DNA from: Lingula anatina
Lineage: Eukaryota; Brachiopoda; Lingulata; Lingulida; Lingulidae
Length of the DNA stretch: 64,000 bases
Assembly (NCBI RefSeq): GCF_001039355.2
Contig: NW_019775588.1
Coordinates: 32,920 to 96,919 of the forward strand
Direction of reading: 5' to 3'
Shown: positions 1-14,790 of the stretch, piece by piece
Layout of the letters: every line of letters begins with the position of its first letter
Numbering within the stretch: the first letter of the stretch is position 1
Made by a program: the position numbers and the translations under genes
Notes under the pieces: generated by a model
What the model saw: the letters and a program-made list of their open reading frames with translations, nothing else
The model's database searches: none
What the model was told of the DNA's origin: nothing

Positions 1-537
1 GACTGTATTCGATGTCTTCTTTCCAAAACACAGTGTATGGATAGTTTTAGACAGACAACGAAATAATATTTTTGCAGGTTTTAAAAATTTGAAATAAACG
101 ATATATAAGCTTTGGTCTATTTAAAACCGGCCATATGTAAAAATGTGCATGGTTTTGGAAATACAATTTAAGACACAACATTGTATATGGTTTTGTTTTC
201 AGCCTCACCCCTTCCCCGATTTTACAAAATTTTGCCCGTAAAATGTGGTAACCAGGGAGGGGAATGCTTCTTTAGAGTATGAGATCAAGACTTTCACTGC
301 CCAAAATTTACAAGGAAGGGCGTTGTTTTTTATATCAACCGATATCCGCCCTTGACTTCAAAAAGCCTCAGTATGTCCAATCAAAAACTCTGCATCTTTA
401 TCCGAGTAGTTCGTGTCCAGGTGGAGCTTTAAGTCTGAACTCTAAGACCCTTCATAGTTGTTTTTTATTTTTATATAAAAGTTTTTTTTTATGTTATACA
501 AGCTGCAAGTCAGTAGTACATTAATTTTTCATTACAG
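1..537. other. intron of the glutamate receptor gene
   Basis: No coding signal is visible. The stretch ends in a splice acceptor (ATTACAG at 531-537) directly before the receptor exon. Upstream exons for the ligand-binding domain must lie outside the window. Confidence 0.6.
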
Positions 538-1788
538 ACAGCCAGGGAAGCCTGGTCCAGTTTGACGCGAACGGAGACGGTCTTGGGCGATATAACATCC
601 TGAACTACCGCCAAAACACAGAGACCGGCGAATACGAATACCACGTGGTTGGCCACTGGCACAACGGCATTAACCTAAATGTGGGCGAAATAGTGTGGAA
701 CTCGGGAACCCTGAGAGAATTCGACGTGGTGCCATCATCAGAGTGCAGCCAACCGTGTAAGGAGGGGGAGATAAAGAAAGTGAAAGATAACGTGTGTTGT
801 TGGATCTGCACGACGTGTGCCCATCCCTGGGAGTACCTGGCCTCCGACGTGGAGTGCGAGGATTGCGGAGAAGGCTACTGGCCGTACCCGAACAAAACCG
901 CGTGCTACCGTATACCTGAACAATACATGCAGTGGGACAGCGTCTACGCCATTGTCCCCATGTCTCTGGCAGTGGTTGCCATACTGATCACCATTGGAGT
1001 CATTGGTGTGTTCATTAAGCATAATGACACCCCGGTTGTGAGAGCATCCGGGAGAGAGCTCTGTTATCTGCTTCTCTCCGGTTGCCTGATTTGTTACCTG
1101 ATGACTTTTGTCCTGCTGGCCAAGCCCAGCACTGCCATTTGCTCATTGCAACGCTTTGGGGTAGGTTTTGGGTTTGCAATCATCTACGCGTCTCTCCTCA
1201 CCAAAACCAATAGGATATACAGAATATTCAACAGGGCTACAAAATCCGCAAAAAGACCAGCTTTCATAAGTCCTCGCTCACAGGTTGTGATCGCTGGTAT
1301 TCTAATAGGAATACAAGTGATGACCACGTGCATTTGGCTTGCTCTGGAGCCCCCAGGGACGCGATACTATTTCCCCAACGGGCAGAGAGACGAGATGGTT
1401 CTTAAGTGTAAAATTGAAGACTACTCATTTCTAATTTCTCTCTCCTACATCATGTTACTCATCATTGTGTGTACAGTGTACGCCGTAAAGACAAGGAACA
1501 TTCCCGAGAACTTTAACGAGTCCAAGTTCATAGGGTTCACCATGTATACCACTTGTATAATATGGCTGGCGTTTGTGCCTATCTACTTCGGAACGCTCAA
1601 CTCTTTTGAAGTAAGTACACGCATATGTTGTTGTAAAGTAAATATACATGTGACGTATATGTGCCTTTGCAACAGAGCACCACTGATTGAATGTTATAAT
1701 GATAGTGAAATTACATCGATGAATTATATTAGTTTAACGTTGGTCAAATATGATTTGACTTACGCATTAGGCGGTTATATTGGCGGCC

Positions 1789-1829
<41 letters not shown>

Positions 1830-4687
1830 GAAGGCCATGTTGCTTTTCAAACTATTCAAAATATCTCTTTTTGGTGTAACGTTATTACTCAAAATCTTGA
1901 TCCATTTTTTGAAAAGGTTTGATTTAATCTCGTCATCGACGGAAAACTTGGAATAAGTAATTCGATCAGCCAAGGCATGTTGTATGTAAAAATATCACAC
2001 CGAGATTAAACTAAATAGGAACGTTTCCTCTCACGAGACAGGTTTATTCATTTATTTGTGGGGTCATCGTACCCGTTATGTGATGCGATTTCCTGTTTTT
2101 GTGTTAAAGTGCTTTCCTTTCCCCAAGTGTTTAAAAAAAATGTTATCATGTTTTTTTTGTGCTATTTCCCCCCCCCCCAATGAAATATAGTCCACTAAAT
2201 CTTATATGCTCTATCAAATAACTGTGACAATTGCATTAATCCCAACAATTTACATAGATCCTCCATCTGAATCTAATGAAGCGATAAACATGAAAGTAGT
2301 GTTTGGCCGAATACGAGATAATGCTAAAACCTATATATCGATATAAATAGTCTTGCTTTTAGAATCTGTAATAATGATTTATCCCCTATCACATTAGGTT
2401 GCCGTCTTCAGTCCTTAACAAGTGTAAGCCAATTACACGCACTCGATCGATCATTTAATCTTCATTTGAATTCTAACCACTGGGTAACCTGCGTCGAACG
2501 CGGTTGTGAGCGGAATGTTTGACACTCTGGGTCGCAGCTTTTGCCCTTCCCACTGCCATTTTTACTAGTTCATGCCCAGACACTGTATAATAACTCACGG
2601 GGCGCTTATACACTCGCAGTGAAGTGTACTTTTACATGTACCCACACACTGTTGGATGTATTGGTAGGATTTTTTTTTTAAAGATGCATTTGAAGTAAAT
2701 TTTTTTACCACAAGAATCGGGCAAATGCCACCATATAGTTTCAAAGAGTATAACTTGGAGAGATATCTTACCAAAAAACGTATCACCCAAAAAATGATAT
2801 TTTCTTCTATAAAATATAAACGGGGTAGATAAGTAGGTCAGGTGAGTTTACGACCAAAAATTGTAAGGTGTAGTTTAAATTTCGTTTATAGTTGACCGAG
2901 TGATTAATTCGGTTTATCGCTTGGCATGTCGACTTTATTTGAATCGTATAAGAGACTAATAGAAGTGGTTTATTTGCGTTACTGGGAATCCACGCTCCAC
3001 CGACGCTCGGCTATAATGTACCTTTAAGTGAGGCGCAAATATAGAAATATAAGACAGTTAACAAGCACGGTTTTATTATTAAATGCAGGGATGGAGAAAC
3101 TGCTTGATTTTAAAACCATTTGTCTTATTTGGCTCTTTATACTGTGGAAGAACAGGCGTGAACGGGGGGATACTCCAGAATTCAGCAATTGGTTAGACTC
3201 GCTGCCAAGTCCTACTGGTACACGTAGCATTGCATTCTAATCAGTAATATTTCTGTTTGTGTTTTATTGGTTATATGTTTCTTTTTCAGTTTCAAATGAC
3301 CACCCTCTGTATATCAGTAAGCCTGAGTGCTACTGTTGCCATCGCCTGCTTATTCCTTCCCAAGTTACACGTGATCCTTCTCCACCCTGAGAAAAATATC
3401 CGATCGAAGGGGGACACTATGAAGTCCAAGACAAAATACAGTAAGTATATGTTCACTGCAGAAAGGCGGTGTTGTACCATGTCTGGCAAAGTAAACGTTT
3501 CGATAAATCTTGCTTAACATGGCTTCTTAGAAAAGTATATTTGACCCACCCAGAGATCTTGACCAGAAATGTTGTTATATGTCTGAATACATTATTGGTA
3601 TATATATATAAACAAAACACACTAAAGCAATGTTGTTATGTACATTTGGAATAATTGTGATTGTTGTGGGCTTTAGAGCTATTATTACAATAACAATTTG
3701 AAGTTTGAAAGAAAGGTGAAAAGAGGCGTTAACAAACAAGTGTAAAAATGAGACATAGTAGTATTTCTATATATGGATTAATAAAGAAAGGTTCATAATG
3801 GCCAGTTTCAGCAGTTTCTATGCACGGCATCCTGGTTTTGCATACCATCAACCTTTACTTGTTTTGGCCTTTGATTTACCACACAAAGTTACTTCGTATT
3901 AAAATACCATAACCTTCCAACCGATGTCTCTTCGTGCAAAAAAGCTCTTGAAATCTTGCAAATATCCGACGGTAGTATGTTCAATGTCTGACAAGTACAT
4001 AATATTGTTTTCAAGGATTTTCTGTCATTACATTGTTGTATTCACAACTGGAATTGCTCTAATGATTTATTGTATTTGTAAATAATTTTCTCCAGCATTT
4101 AGCTCAGATAATGGCAGCAGCCAGAATTCCAAAGACGGTAACATGCAGAGATTTCAGTTAGTTTTAGTAATCTCTCACTGTTATCGACACCCAAAGAGAA
4201 TGCAGTCTGGTTCCCGAATGCATGCTTTTAGTGTGACAGCAGCGATGACGTTTATGTGGAAAAGCCAATAGTTTTTTCGTGATTAAACAATGCATTTGCC
4301 GAAGAATATGCGAATAAAAGAATAAAACTAAGATTTAAATTATCAGAAAGCGAAATTTTTTGTTATGAAAAACTCGAAAATGTTCGACATAAACTGTCAT
4401 CTCTGCAGAAGTGTTGATATTGAGGGATTGTCACCTAGATAACTTAGGCCCATATATGCAAATATATGCAAATTTCCTCATAGTTCCAGTACCCACTTAC
4501 AGCATACCGTGATATCCATTGACGTCATGATGTTATCCATTTGCAGCCTGTTTAGTATATCATTCGACGGCATCATGAGCTGTTATATTAGTCAATTAAA
4601 TGTTAGAAGTGTGTCATACCAATGATTGTTTTCAAGTTACAAATTTGAATTAAGAATGCGGTTTTCATATCAACAAAGGTACCTGTA

Positions 4688-4733
<46 letters not shown>

Positions 4734-7310
4734 TCCAATGAAACTTCCATCGATAGGTGTCAGCACTACTGTTGAGTTTCGTGAACGTCTTGCCAATCTT
4801 TACAGGATTTGTTCGACACATTTTAATGTAAAAATTTTAATTAAAATGTAAAAATGTTATAACAATAATAATTACGCTAGTGTAACAACAAATTATTTCG
4901 GTATCCCCATGAATGTATCTTACTAGCAAATAACTCCCCCTGTTTCTGTAGTGGATCTGTCTCTGTGTTGTTTCCCCACTAACATGATTCCTTTCCCTGG
5001 TACTAGTAGCTGTATCCTGTAACATGTAATGACTTCATTAATAGCACTGACAGTAGTAATGTGACCTCAATAGGACTTAATTACTAACACCTTACCATAT
5101 ATACATGTAAAATGCTAGTTTATACTCGGCTAAAGTGGCAGATCCGGGGTGGGGGGGGGGGGGGGGGGGGGGGGGGGGGNNNNNNNNNNNNNNNNNNNNN
5201 NNNNNNNNNNNNNNNNNNNNNNNNNNNNNNNNNNNNNNNNNNNNNNNNNNNNNNNNNNNNNNNNNNNNNNNNNNNNNNNNNNNNNNNNNNNNNNNNNNNN
5301 NNNNNNNNNNNNNNNNNNNNNNNNNNNNNNNNNNNNNNNNNNNNNNNNNNNNNNNNNNNNNNNNNNNNNNNNNNNNNNNNNNNNNNNNNNNNNNNNNNNN
5401 NNNNNNNNNNNNNNNNNNNNNNNNNNNNNNNNNNNNNNNNNNNNNNNNNNNNNNNNNNNNNNNNNNNNNNNNNNNNNNNNNNNNNNNNNNNNNNNNNNNN
5501 NNNNNNNNNNNNNNNNNNNNNNNNNNNNNNNNNNNNNNNNNNNNNNNNNNNNNNNNNNNNNNNNNNNNNNNNNNNNNNNNNNNNNNNNNNNNNNNNNNNN
5601 NNNNNNNNNNNNNNNNNNNNNNNNNNNNNNNNNNNNNNNNNNNNNNNNNNNNNNNNNNNNNNNNNNNNNNNNNNNNNNNNNNNNNNNNNNNNNNNNNNNN
5701 NNNNNNNNNNNNNNNNNNNNNNNNNNNNNNNNNNNNNNNNNNNNNNNNNNNNNNNNNNNNNNNNNNNNNNNNNNNNNNNNNNNNNNNNNNNNNNNNNNNN
5801 NNNNNNNNNNNNNNNNNNNNNNNNNNNNNNNNNNNNNNNNNNNNNNNNNNNNNNNNNNNNNNNNNNNNNNNNNNNNNNNNNNNNNNNNNNNNNNNNNNNN
5901 NNNNNNNNNNNNNNNNNNNNNNNNNNNNNNNNNNNNNNNNNNNNNNNNNNNNNNNNNNNNNNNNNNNNNNNNNNNNNNNNNNNNNNNNNNNNNNNNNNNN
6001 NNNNNNNNNNNNNNNNNNNNNNNNNNNNNNNNNNNNNNNNNNNNNNNNNNNNNNNNNNNNNNNNNNNNNNNNCGAGATTTAATGACTGTACCCCCGCAGG
6101 GACGACGCATGGGGAGGCGTGTGAGAGGCGGAGAGACTATTAAAAGATTAGGCGGTTTTCCTTTCATGTACGTCCGCCATATTTAGTTCGTGGTTTTGTA
6201 GAGCCATTTCCACTCGATGGAATGCGGTCTAACGAAGATATTCCTCCCCAAAGGCAGGTCCAGGATAATTGGGATGGCGGTGGGTGTGGGTGCGTGGGAG
6301 GAACACCCCCTTTCATTACATCCTGAATCTGCTATCGTCATTGATATGCGATAAGTAGCTAGAGAAAGACACTGGTTATAAAGGGAAAGAATGCGAATTA
6401 TAATTCTTAAATAACCACAATAGATAGAATACTTTTTTTGGATTTTTGGATGAAGAGGACGATATAAACGTCACTAGATATGGTTGATATTTGGAAAACG
6501 TGAGCAAATTTTTTTCGACAGTAATTCGCCTTCTCATCCTATCTATGAAATCTACTTTTAATATAATTTTAAACAAAATATAGGAACCATCATTGCGTGT
6601 GTTAAAAGGTTTTATCAAATGTAATTGATAACATATAAACGAAAGCCACCGTTAAACAGTGTACCTGCAGGCCCTATATATAGAGCTAGGATATTATGGA
6701 CTTCTTGTAAGGCAACATTTGTCGTTGTGATTTCGATCACAAAATTTAAGTACCTTCTAACCATTAGTATTGTCCAATTACTCACACAATCTTAATTCTC
6801 ATCTATGCCCTGCATCTTGTCGGATGACACATCACTTACTAACGTGTCAGAAATATATATGCAAAGAGTAATTACCTCAATCTGAGCAGAAATATGTTTT
6901 CTCTTCGTGGAAGATATGTGTAATTGCAATTGACAGTCATGATATGCGTCAAATTGATATCTATTTTATTTATGATTTGAAATTTTTTATTTGGCTTCAC
7001 CGACCTGATAAAGCATAAATGAATAGTAAATGCCAATATATTGCATACATCCTATGATCATGTACTGTCCATTTCAGGCTTATCTGCAGGCCTTCTTCAG
7101 TTGCAATCTATAGTGCCATTGACGACCGCAAATTGCAAGGATAACGTCACAACCACAACGCAATCACAATCGTCAGAATCGCACCTAACGCAATCCCAGC
7201 CTCTCACAGCCACATTGTGCAAAGATAACGGCGCAATGGGAGCCACGACAGTTTGTGTGAGGAAGGGAGAAAATGTTGCAAACAATAGTATTGATACGTA
7301 CAGCGTATAG
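538..7310 (+). CDS. metabotropic glutamate receptor, group III-like (3' part)
   Basis: Class C G-protein-coupled receptor for glutamate at the plasma membrane; only the 3' portion is in the window. Exons by splice sites: 538-1610, 3290-3440, 4096-4137, 7078-7310 (stop), with consistent phases 0, 1, 1. The first exon gives the end of the ligand-binding module (FDANGDGLGRYNILNY), the cysteine-rich linker (CCWICTTC, CEDCGEGYWP) and transmembrane helices 1-6, including NDTPVVRASGRELCY, LLTKTNRIYRIF and GFTMYTTCIIWLAFVPIYFG. The second exon carries helix 7 and PKLHVILLHPE. The wording YMQWDS, SGRELCYLLL and CTVYAVKTR resembles vertebrate mGluR4/7/8 (group III) more than groups I/II; this is from memory of the family. 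The C-tail is rich in Thr, Gln and Ser and ends TYSV, compatible with a class II PDZ ligand. The gap at 5180-6072 lies in the last intron, so a missing exon there cannot be excluded. Confidence 0.9.
1793..1828. repeat. poly-A tract in receptor intron
   Basis: Long uninterrupted run of A inside the intron that follows the main transmembrane exon. It produces a lysine run in the read-through frame and has no coding meaning. Confidence 0.8.
4689..4730. repeat. (AT)n microsatellite
   Basis: Alternating TA run in the large last intron of the receptor gene. Confidence 0.85.
5149..6072. other. poly-G run and assembly gap
   Basis: About 30 G residues run straight into a block of N. The G homopolymer probably caused the break in sequencing. 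The gap lies within the last intron of the glutamate receptor gene. Confidence 0.9.
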
Positions 7311-9446
7311 CCTCTAGCAGTGGCATTTGCGGCCAGCGTTTGGCTCTTAATACGTAAAGCGTATAAGCATATGGTCAATGGTATTAGCAATGGTATTTGC
7401 GTGCAGCGTTTAACATCTAGCAATGGTATTGATACGCATATTTAAATTTTTTTCATCAGATTTTTAATTTTAGACTTTATTTGATCTCACTAATCTCTTT
7501 AATGGCCAACAAAGTGCATGTGATGCATGTTGCGACTGCTTTTAGTCTAATCACAGAATAGCTGGAGATCGTTGGACTTAACTGAGACGTTGACTAAATG
7601 TTTTTTAAAACATATTTTCTCTCACTTCAAGGTCCCAGTAAACGCATTGAAGCACACGTGGTAGCTATGTGGCTCTAATGCGTTGTGCTTAAACCATACT
7701 GGTTGAAACTTCACGTTATAATTTGGACGAAAAATATTGACGTGGAGATTTGTGTCACAGAAGAGAAACGAGGCTCAATAATTGGGAGAAACCAGAACTT
7801 TAAAACTTGGCACAAACTTTATATGAAGGTTGCTTAGTAATATAAGTGAACCTGTACGTGATTTTAATTGTTGTTTGTAAAATATACATTTTCCTATGTT
7901 ATGTGCAAAGTATAATATTATGTACGTTTAAAATAATGTCAACCATTTCTTAACGAAAAATACATAATTTTCATAAAAATAGTTTGACTTACAAACACTT
8001 TTTTTTTCAGAAAAAGTCAGTAGAAATTAGAAAAATAAGCATCGCATATTATCGGCCAACAGTGTACAAATATTGTACACTATGCATGTATTTTCTGCAT
8101 GACGCGATCTACGATTTTTTTAAAATTAGTAGTTTTTTTCGTGATCTATATGTTTTGGGACCCTTCTTCGCTTCGCCTCTGAGACATAACACTTAAAATA
8201 ATATGTGCGTTGAGTGACAACATACTGTATCAAGTAGCACAGATGCTGGGTTTACTTTTGAAGCGATTCGGTGAGCCGTCAGTGTAAGGGGTGTGAAATA
8301 GAAAAGACCAAAGCGAGATGCTGATAAGTCTTGGATAGATAAAACGTTTATTCACCCAAGGTTAAACTGGTCGCCCACGGTGCTTATCAGAAAGAATGAG
8401 GAGATTGATAACCTATGAAAGAGAGTACTTTGAAGACAGAACAAGCAGGTGTTGGCGAGGTGAAAGTGAAAAATTCCAGCTCTCTGGTCAACCGTAATGA
8501 GTAACCTTCATGGCTGATGATTTGTTTCATGCTGTAGGGAAGTAGAGGACACTGCACTAGCGCAAAGGTCAACCCAGAACAGCGCAATAAATTAAAGCTA
8601 TATTAGAATAAATATTTTAAATATTTAAAGAATTATATTTAATAAAAATCCGGCATCACTTTATTCCCTGCTGAATACCTGTCTAACTTGAAAATTCCGT
8701 TATTATTTTTATTTTTATTTTTGAAGATGTATATTTGAGATACTTGTATTTTGTCCAGTTATGAGATTTGGATATTGGGGAGTGCTGTTTTAGTGTCCAG
8801 CCCAAAACGCCTAAATTGTTTTTGTCTCATTATAAGAAGCCTCGTGACAAGCGTCTTAGCTCGAAGACTCCGCTAAAATTGAAAACCCAATTTTTAAATT
8901 AAGATATCTGAAAAAGAAAAATACCCTGGGAAATCAATCTGCATTGTTCTTTGACAATCGAAAGGAATGTCTGATATTACTTTGGCCATCACGGAGGCCA
9001 AAAAACAAACAACAAATGTCAAATAAAGTCTATTTGTCGAAGTTCTTTAAATGCGTACAATCAATTGGTCTTAAGATAAGACCCCCATCTGCAAAAGACA
9101 GTGTAACGTTTCTCATTTTATTCCGATCAAGTGACGGGCAGGGATCAACTGAGTCGCCTCTGGCAAAAATCACAATCTAGCTTAAAGAAAACCATCTTCT
9201 TGATTGGACGTCTTTTAATAAAAAAAAATGTCCCAGTGTACTCGTTTTCTTTGCGAAGGAGAACCGTCAGTGATCAGGACTGTCCAAAACATAATAAATA
9301 AAGATCATCTGAATATTCAATAACCGCGATGGACTAGATTTCCTTGCGAAGAAGAAATGCGGGAGTGATGGGAACTACTTAAATGGACCAACTGGGTCAA
9401 TTTCGTAACCTTTAAAATTGATCGTCACGTTGACTGATCAAGAAGC
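7311..9446. other. intergenic region between receptor and DD3-3-like copy 1
   Basis: No supported gene. Just after the receptor stop (about 7290-7435) there are imperfect repeats built around a phrase like AGCAATGGTATT and GTATAGC/GTATAAGC. The rest is AT-rich with only short chance reading frames. Confidence 0.6.
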
Positions 9447-10672
9447 ATGAAGACGCTGGGGTTCCTCTTGTGTTGTGCAGCTTTAACAAGTGGTGATTTA
9501 TACATCACTAATCCAAGGTAAGGCAGTAATTATATCAGGTGCATATTATTATTGGTCTTAGGTACAAGTTTCGACATTCTTGTGATTAGAACGAGTGCAT
9601 TCAATTAGATAACTACTGATAACTCCTGGGTCGAAGTAGACTAACTTTAATCTAAAAACTTAGACATTTGCAACAAGTACAAATTGTGATTAAAGTTACT
9701 AACAGCAACAAGAATGAAAACGATTCTCTTAAAATATCTCTATCGTTTTATGTTTCCATATTCATATTTATGTAAGTATCGCTAAGACGCACGAGAAGTG
9801 CAATATTTTCAGAAATCAATCAGTTGTAATTACCATCATTATATTGTCGTGTGTTACACATGTAGAAACACATCTTTGCACCATTTCTTTATCACGCCGA
9901 GCGCTATAGAAAATATTATTTTGTCTGTTATTTCTATTTTGCTATTTTGTGTTTGACATTGCTTTAACAGATAGTACTGTTACTCCGTATCATCTGGTAT
10001 GTCGTATCTGGTAAGTCACAAGAAAGAATGTAACTTTATCAGCCCTCCGACCAGTCCTCCAATTCACGACGTTTTCGCAGGTGCAGGTGTACTTATAATT
10101 AATATTCAAACAGGCATAAATATTGAGCATGATGTTAGTCTCCTTAGGTAACTTATAGATGAGTCTCGAGATAAGGATTTAGATTTGCGTGCGCATTAGA
10201 ATCGTGACACGGAGCACAAAGCCCAGAAGAGCTTGAATCTTTCTGTAATAGAATCCATTTTAATAACTTTTGCTCCTTTATGTCGTTCTTTACACAGGCA
10301 CCCAAGTGCGTCATTGGGTTGATAATGTGCTGTAGGGCGTTTGAATGCAGGCTGTTGGTTGATTTGAGGCATTATAACTCTTTGTGCCTTCTGTCATGTA
10401 CTTTCTGATCCTTGAAATGGCTAGGGTGTCACTAAATGTTTTCCGACTTTCGCTCAATTTTGAATAATAGGTCTACGTGTGCATTGGATGTTGGGCGTGA
10501 TGTTCAATTTAATGAGATATGTGCAATGCGGGTTAAGCATTTATATACTGTAGCAAAAAAGTATAAAATAAGAAAAAAGTTAAAAAATATAAAAAAACCC
10601 CGAAGAGGCCGTTATTGTGAGTGACGCAAACACATATTTACATCCATATCCAAATTTACACACACAAACGCG

Positions 10673-10719
<47 letters not shown>

Positions 10720-10822
10720 ACACACACGCAAGCAGATTTTATACTCTCCACATCATCAAACCCACATGTGCAAAGCACTTAAAAACAAACATTCAGCTCC
10801 GCGCACACCTTTCTTCACACCC

Positions 10823-10882
<60 letters not shown>

Positions 10883-13800
10883 AAGCATGTATAAATGTTT
10901 ATTTATTCTTTCCAGGGGAAGTAATAATAGGCTTAATTGGTTTACCAGGGATGTGAGAAATAACAAGAGGTAACAGTTATTTTTGCAAAATAATTATTTT
11001 TATAATAAAAATGGTTATCATTATTCTGTCGAAACGAGAAAAATATTTAACCTTGTCACATCCAGAATCATCTGTTTGCATAGAAATACACTGGAGGGAG
11101 CACATGTTTTTCGAGGAAAACGCATCTAATTAAAAATAGCTCACAAAAGTAATTTTACTGTGAAATATAGGACCAGAGATGGAAATGCGCTTGGTTTTGT
11201 CTCATTATGCTTGTTTAATTGCATTTTTCCCAGGGAGAAGGGGTAACCTCAAAGCCAAGGAGTGTGTGTGTGCGGGAGGGGGGGGGGGGAAGGGGCGTTG
11301 AACATGGCCTGCTGTATCCGCCATTGTTAAAGTGTCAGAGAAGATATGCAGAATAAACAAAATAGATTTTAATCTATTAAAATCTATTTTGTTTATTTTG
11401 CATATTTCACACTTAAAAGTGCTTGAGAGATCAAGCTTATGGTCTATGAAAGAATAAAGATGAAAATCATAATTTAATAAATAGTAAAAAAACAGTTTTA
11501 TTTTGTCTATAATCTTTTCAGGTTGTTCGATTCCCAAAATAACAACCGCGGTGGATACAATGTGGGAGACCCTATGTACTACTACGAGGGATCTACACTT
11601 AGCATAGAGTGGTACGTTGTTTTTTTTCTTAACCTCACTAACAGATGAAGGGACACGGACATCCGCCGTTTTTTCTTTTAATAGCATATTTTCTTTGGAT
11701 AATTACGGCATTTTTTCTTTCGTCCGTTGTTCACAGGCCTATGTTGTGTTTTATCCATTGTTCACGACGCTATTTTTCTATCCGTTTTCATGAAGTTACT
11801 TATTTCTATTGTCCGTTCATCGGCCCAGAAGCTTAATAAAGATAATATTTTATTGTTTTGATATATACCGATGATATATACCATAGAGATATTTTTCATT
11901 CCATCTGTTGATGAAAAGATCAAAGTTGAGAGCACTTCACTTAAATTCTAATAAACTTCTGAAGTATTTGGTGTTTTATGATTAAAAGTCAATTTTACTT
12001 GAAACATCGATGACATTTATACTTAAGTTTAAACCAAAAGCACGTATGCAATTTTGATTTCAACTAAATTAATTGATCCTTATACAAGTCATTGGATGTA
12101 GCAAATAATGTGTTGTATTAAACAAAGTTTCATCATTCTTAGTAGTAGAAGCAGTTTGAGTATCATTTTATTTTAATTATCAACAACGAAATTGTCTCAC
12201 TTATTCTTCTTTCTATCATACTCAGGGCTAACCAGCACAGCTGCGCGGACCAGAACGCTAACTGCGAGCTTATATTGCAGTACATGTGCGATGACAAGAT
12301 CAGAGACGGGGCAACGTCTTTCTCAATTGTTGACAACCAGGACCTAAATCCTGGTTTTGGAATGCATGAGGAATGGAACCACTATTTGTACTGTCGCACT
12401 AGGCAAAGAAACAAAGGGCTTTTCTTGGCGGATCAGGTAGTATGCGCTTGTATTTATCCCGGATGCAGTAACGCGCGTTTTTTTTCTTTTCATTAAAAAA
12501 AATTTTGCCATCATGTGAGGCAAGAATATGTTCCTTCTCTCAGTTTCTTGCATACCCCGTCTACCGGTACATTATTCAATATCGCTTTCGCGTGCAAAAC
12601 TTTCACCCTTTGTATTTTTTTCTTGCATGTCGCACGAATGCAAAGCATCACGATTTTTTTGACATTATTTAATGATGTGCTTCATAAAATTTCGCATAAG
12701 AATATTTTAACTATCAATAGATACGTACGTTAATGCTTTAATTGCTTCGTCAGCTTAAGTACCGAAAGTCTTGGTCCCAAAAAATGTATGTGTCGTCTGA
12801 AAAACGTTCACGAAATATTGACATGAACTCATGCGCATGCAATGTTGAAGTACATGCTACGGTGGATATTCAAGGAATAATACAGCTCACACCAGACGTG
12901 GTTATGAATTTTAAACATCCAAAGTAATGTAAGATTCTTTTTTTTTACTAAAGAATCTTAGGTTCAACGATGCTAGATTCACTCGACAGAATAATGGCGG
13001 CACCAAAAGCGGTTACGAATGCCCAGAAGAGAGAGACTACTATCCCTATTGGTACCATTCCCCTTGGAAGGTACGTATACATAGAGGCTATTTGCATATT
13101 GGGCTAAACTAGTTGTACTCGTGTTTAATTCAATATGTCCTAGCTTTGTTGTTCAAATAGAACCAAATTCGAGGCCTTAAATCGCCTATACTGGTGACTC
13201 AGGTCCTTTATAATGTGGTTACTCTCCACCAGGGGTCTCTTCAGTCGTCTCTACAGCCATGTCAATATTAGACTGCATTCCTCTAGCCCTATCGTACCAG
13301 CACGATCGATTTAACACGCTAATTTGCATTCAGTTTAAGCGGCTTATTTATCTACCACGCCTACTGAAGCTGCTGGCTGTAATTAACTTTCGTGCACGCT
13401 TAAATTGAATGCGATTTAGCGAGAATCCCCTCGGAGCTAGATCGATCCTGCTACTACGATAGGGAATGGTCCATTAGATGTACAACGCTTTCCACCTTAG
13501 ATGAACAACGTTATGCCCTCATTGCGACAACGGTCGGATTTCAGTAGCAGTTATCTTAGCTTTGTCTCGATTTTCATATTATTCCTTTTCATTTTTGTTG
13601 GGAAAACAAGGGGTATCTCATAAGCTAAGGAGGGGAGTAACACCTGGTCCACTGCCTCCCCCCCCCCCCCCCGGGGGCCGTCAATGTTCTCGTGTTTTAA
13701 TATAATTATGATATTTAACTCTCCTTAAGGACATCGTCGTCATGACTAATAACGTTGAACGCTGCGACTATTACCAAAAAGAGAGCAACAACGTGAAGTC

Positions 13801-14706
13801 CAGGTGGGGGTGTGTCGTCGACAGAAACAAGCTGAATCGATTTTATCGCTGGCCTCTTTTTATCATTCCTGACAATAAAGAGGATTGTGAGGTAAGTGCC
13901 ATTCATATGCCAGGAGGCAAAATTGAGGGAAGCTCAAGAAAGCTACTTATGAAATACATTTAAAACAAAGCAATTTACAAGCCTATTTTATATTCAGTTT
14001 CTTTCACGTTTGATCTACACTGTACAGTCAATTGCAATTTATTATCTTTCCTGGTATTTTAGAATTTCGAAATATTCAGACAGCCGGTAAGTGCAAATTG
14101 GACTGAATTTCCCGCTCACGACATTCCGCCGCCAAAGTGTATCAAGGCTCCCTGGTCACGTGACAACCACAACGGCAACGGGATTGGAGGAAATTTCAAT
14201 ACATACGATTGGGTTATTCCGGAGGGTATTGCTCATGAGAAATGCGTCTTACGGATGAGGTAATTAGCCTGTCAAATAATTGAAAATCACATGAAACAAT
14301 CTACTCTACAAATATTATATCCGGCAAAATAAAATAAATTTAGCATATAGTACATCTACAGGTAGTTTCTTCAAAACATCGACTAAAATGGTGTATTCCA
14401 GTATTTTTGTAGTCTAATTCTTAAAAAAAAAGCAACTCTCCGCTGTTTTGCAATTGAAGAAACTATTATTGTAACTGTGGCCCTTACCACGTCGATCAGT
14501 ATGACTCAGTGAATGTGAAAACAGAATCTTTTATAACCGCAATTGTCATTTGTGTAATAGGTAATCAAATTCACCTTGATTGAGAATTTGGAATATGCAA
14601 TTGGAAGTCTGTTGATATGTTTTAGAATTTTAAGTTTTATATACTATATATATTATTTATTTGTGCATAGCGTTAATGCGTTTCTTCAGGACAATTTAAA
14701 AGATTC

Positions 14707-14790
<84 letters not shown>

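Noticed and set aside
1611-1922. Extension of the receptor frame past helix 6 into a lysine run
   Set aside because: A GTAAGT donor ends the exon at 1610, and the next exon restores helix 7; the extension is intron with a poly-A tract.
5112-6186. Long open frames across the N gap on both strands
   Set aside because: They exist only because N codons are read as open; the flanks are a G run and non-coding intron.
10617-10883. Frame of Thr-His and Ser-Leu repeats
   Set aside because: It is translation of CA and CT microsatellites in an intron.
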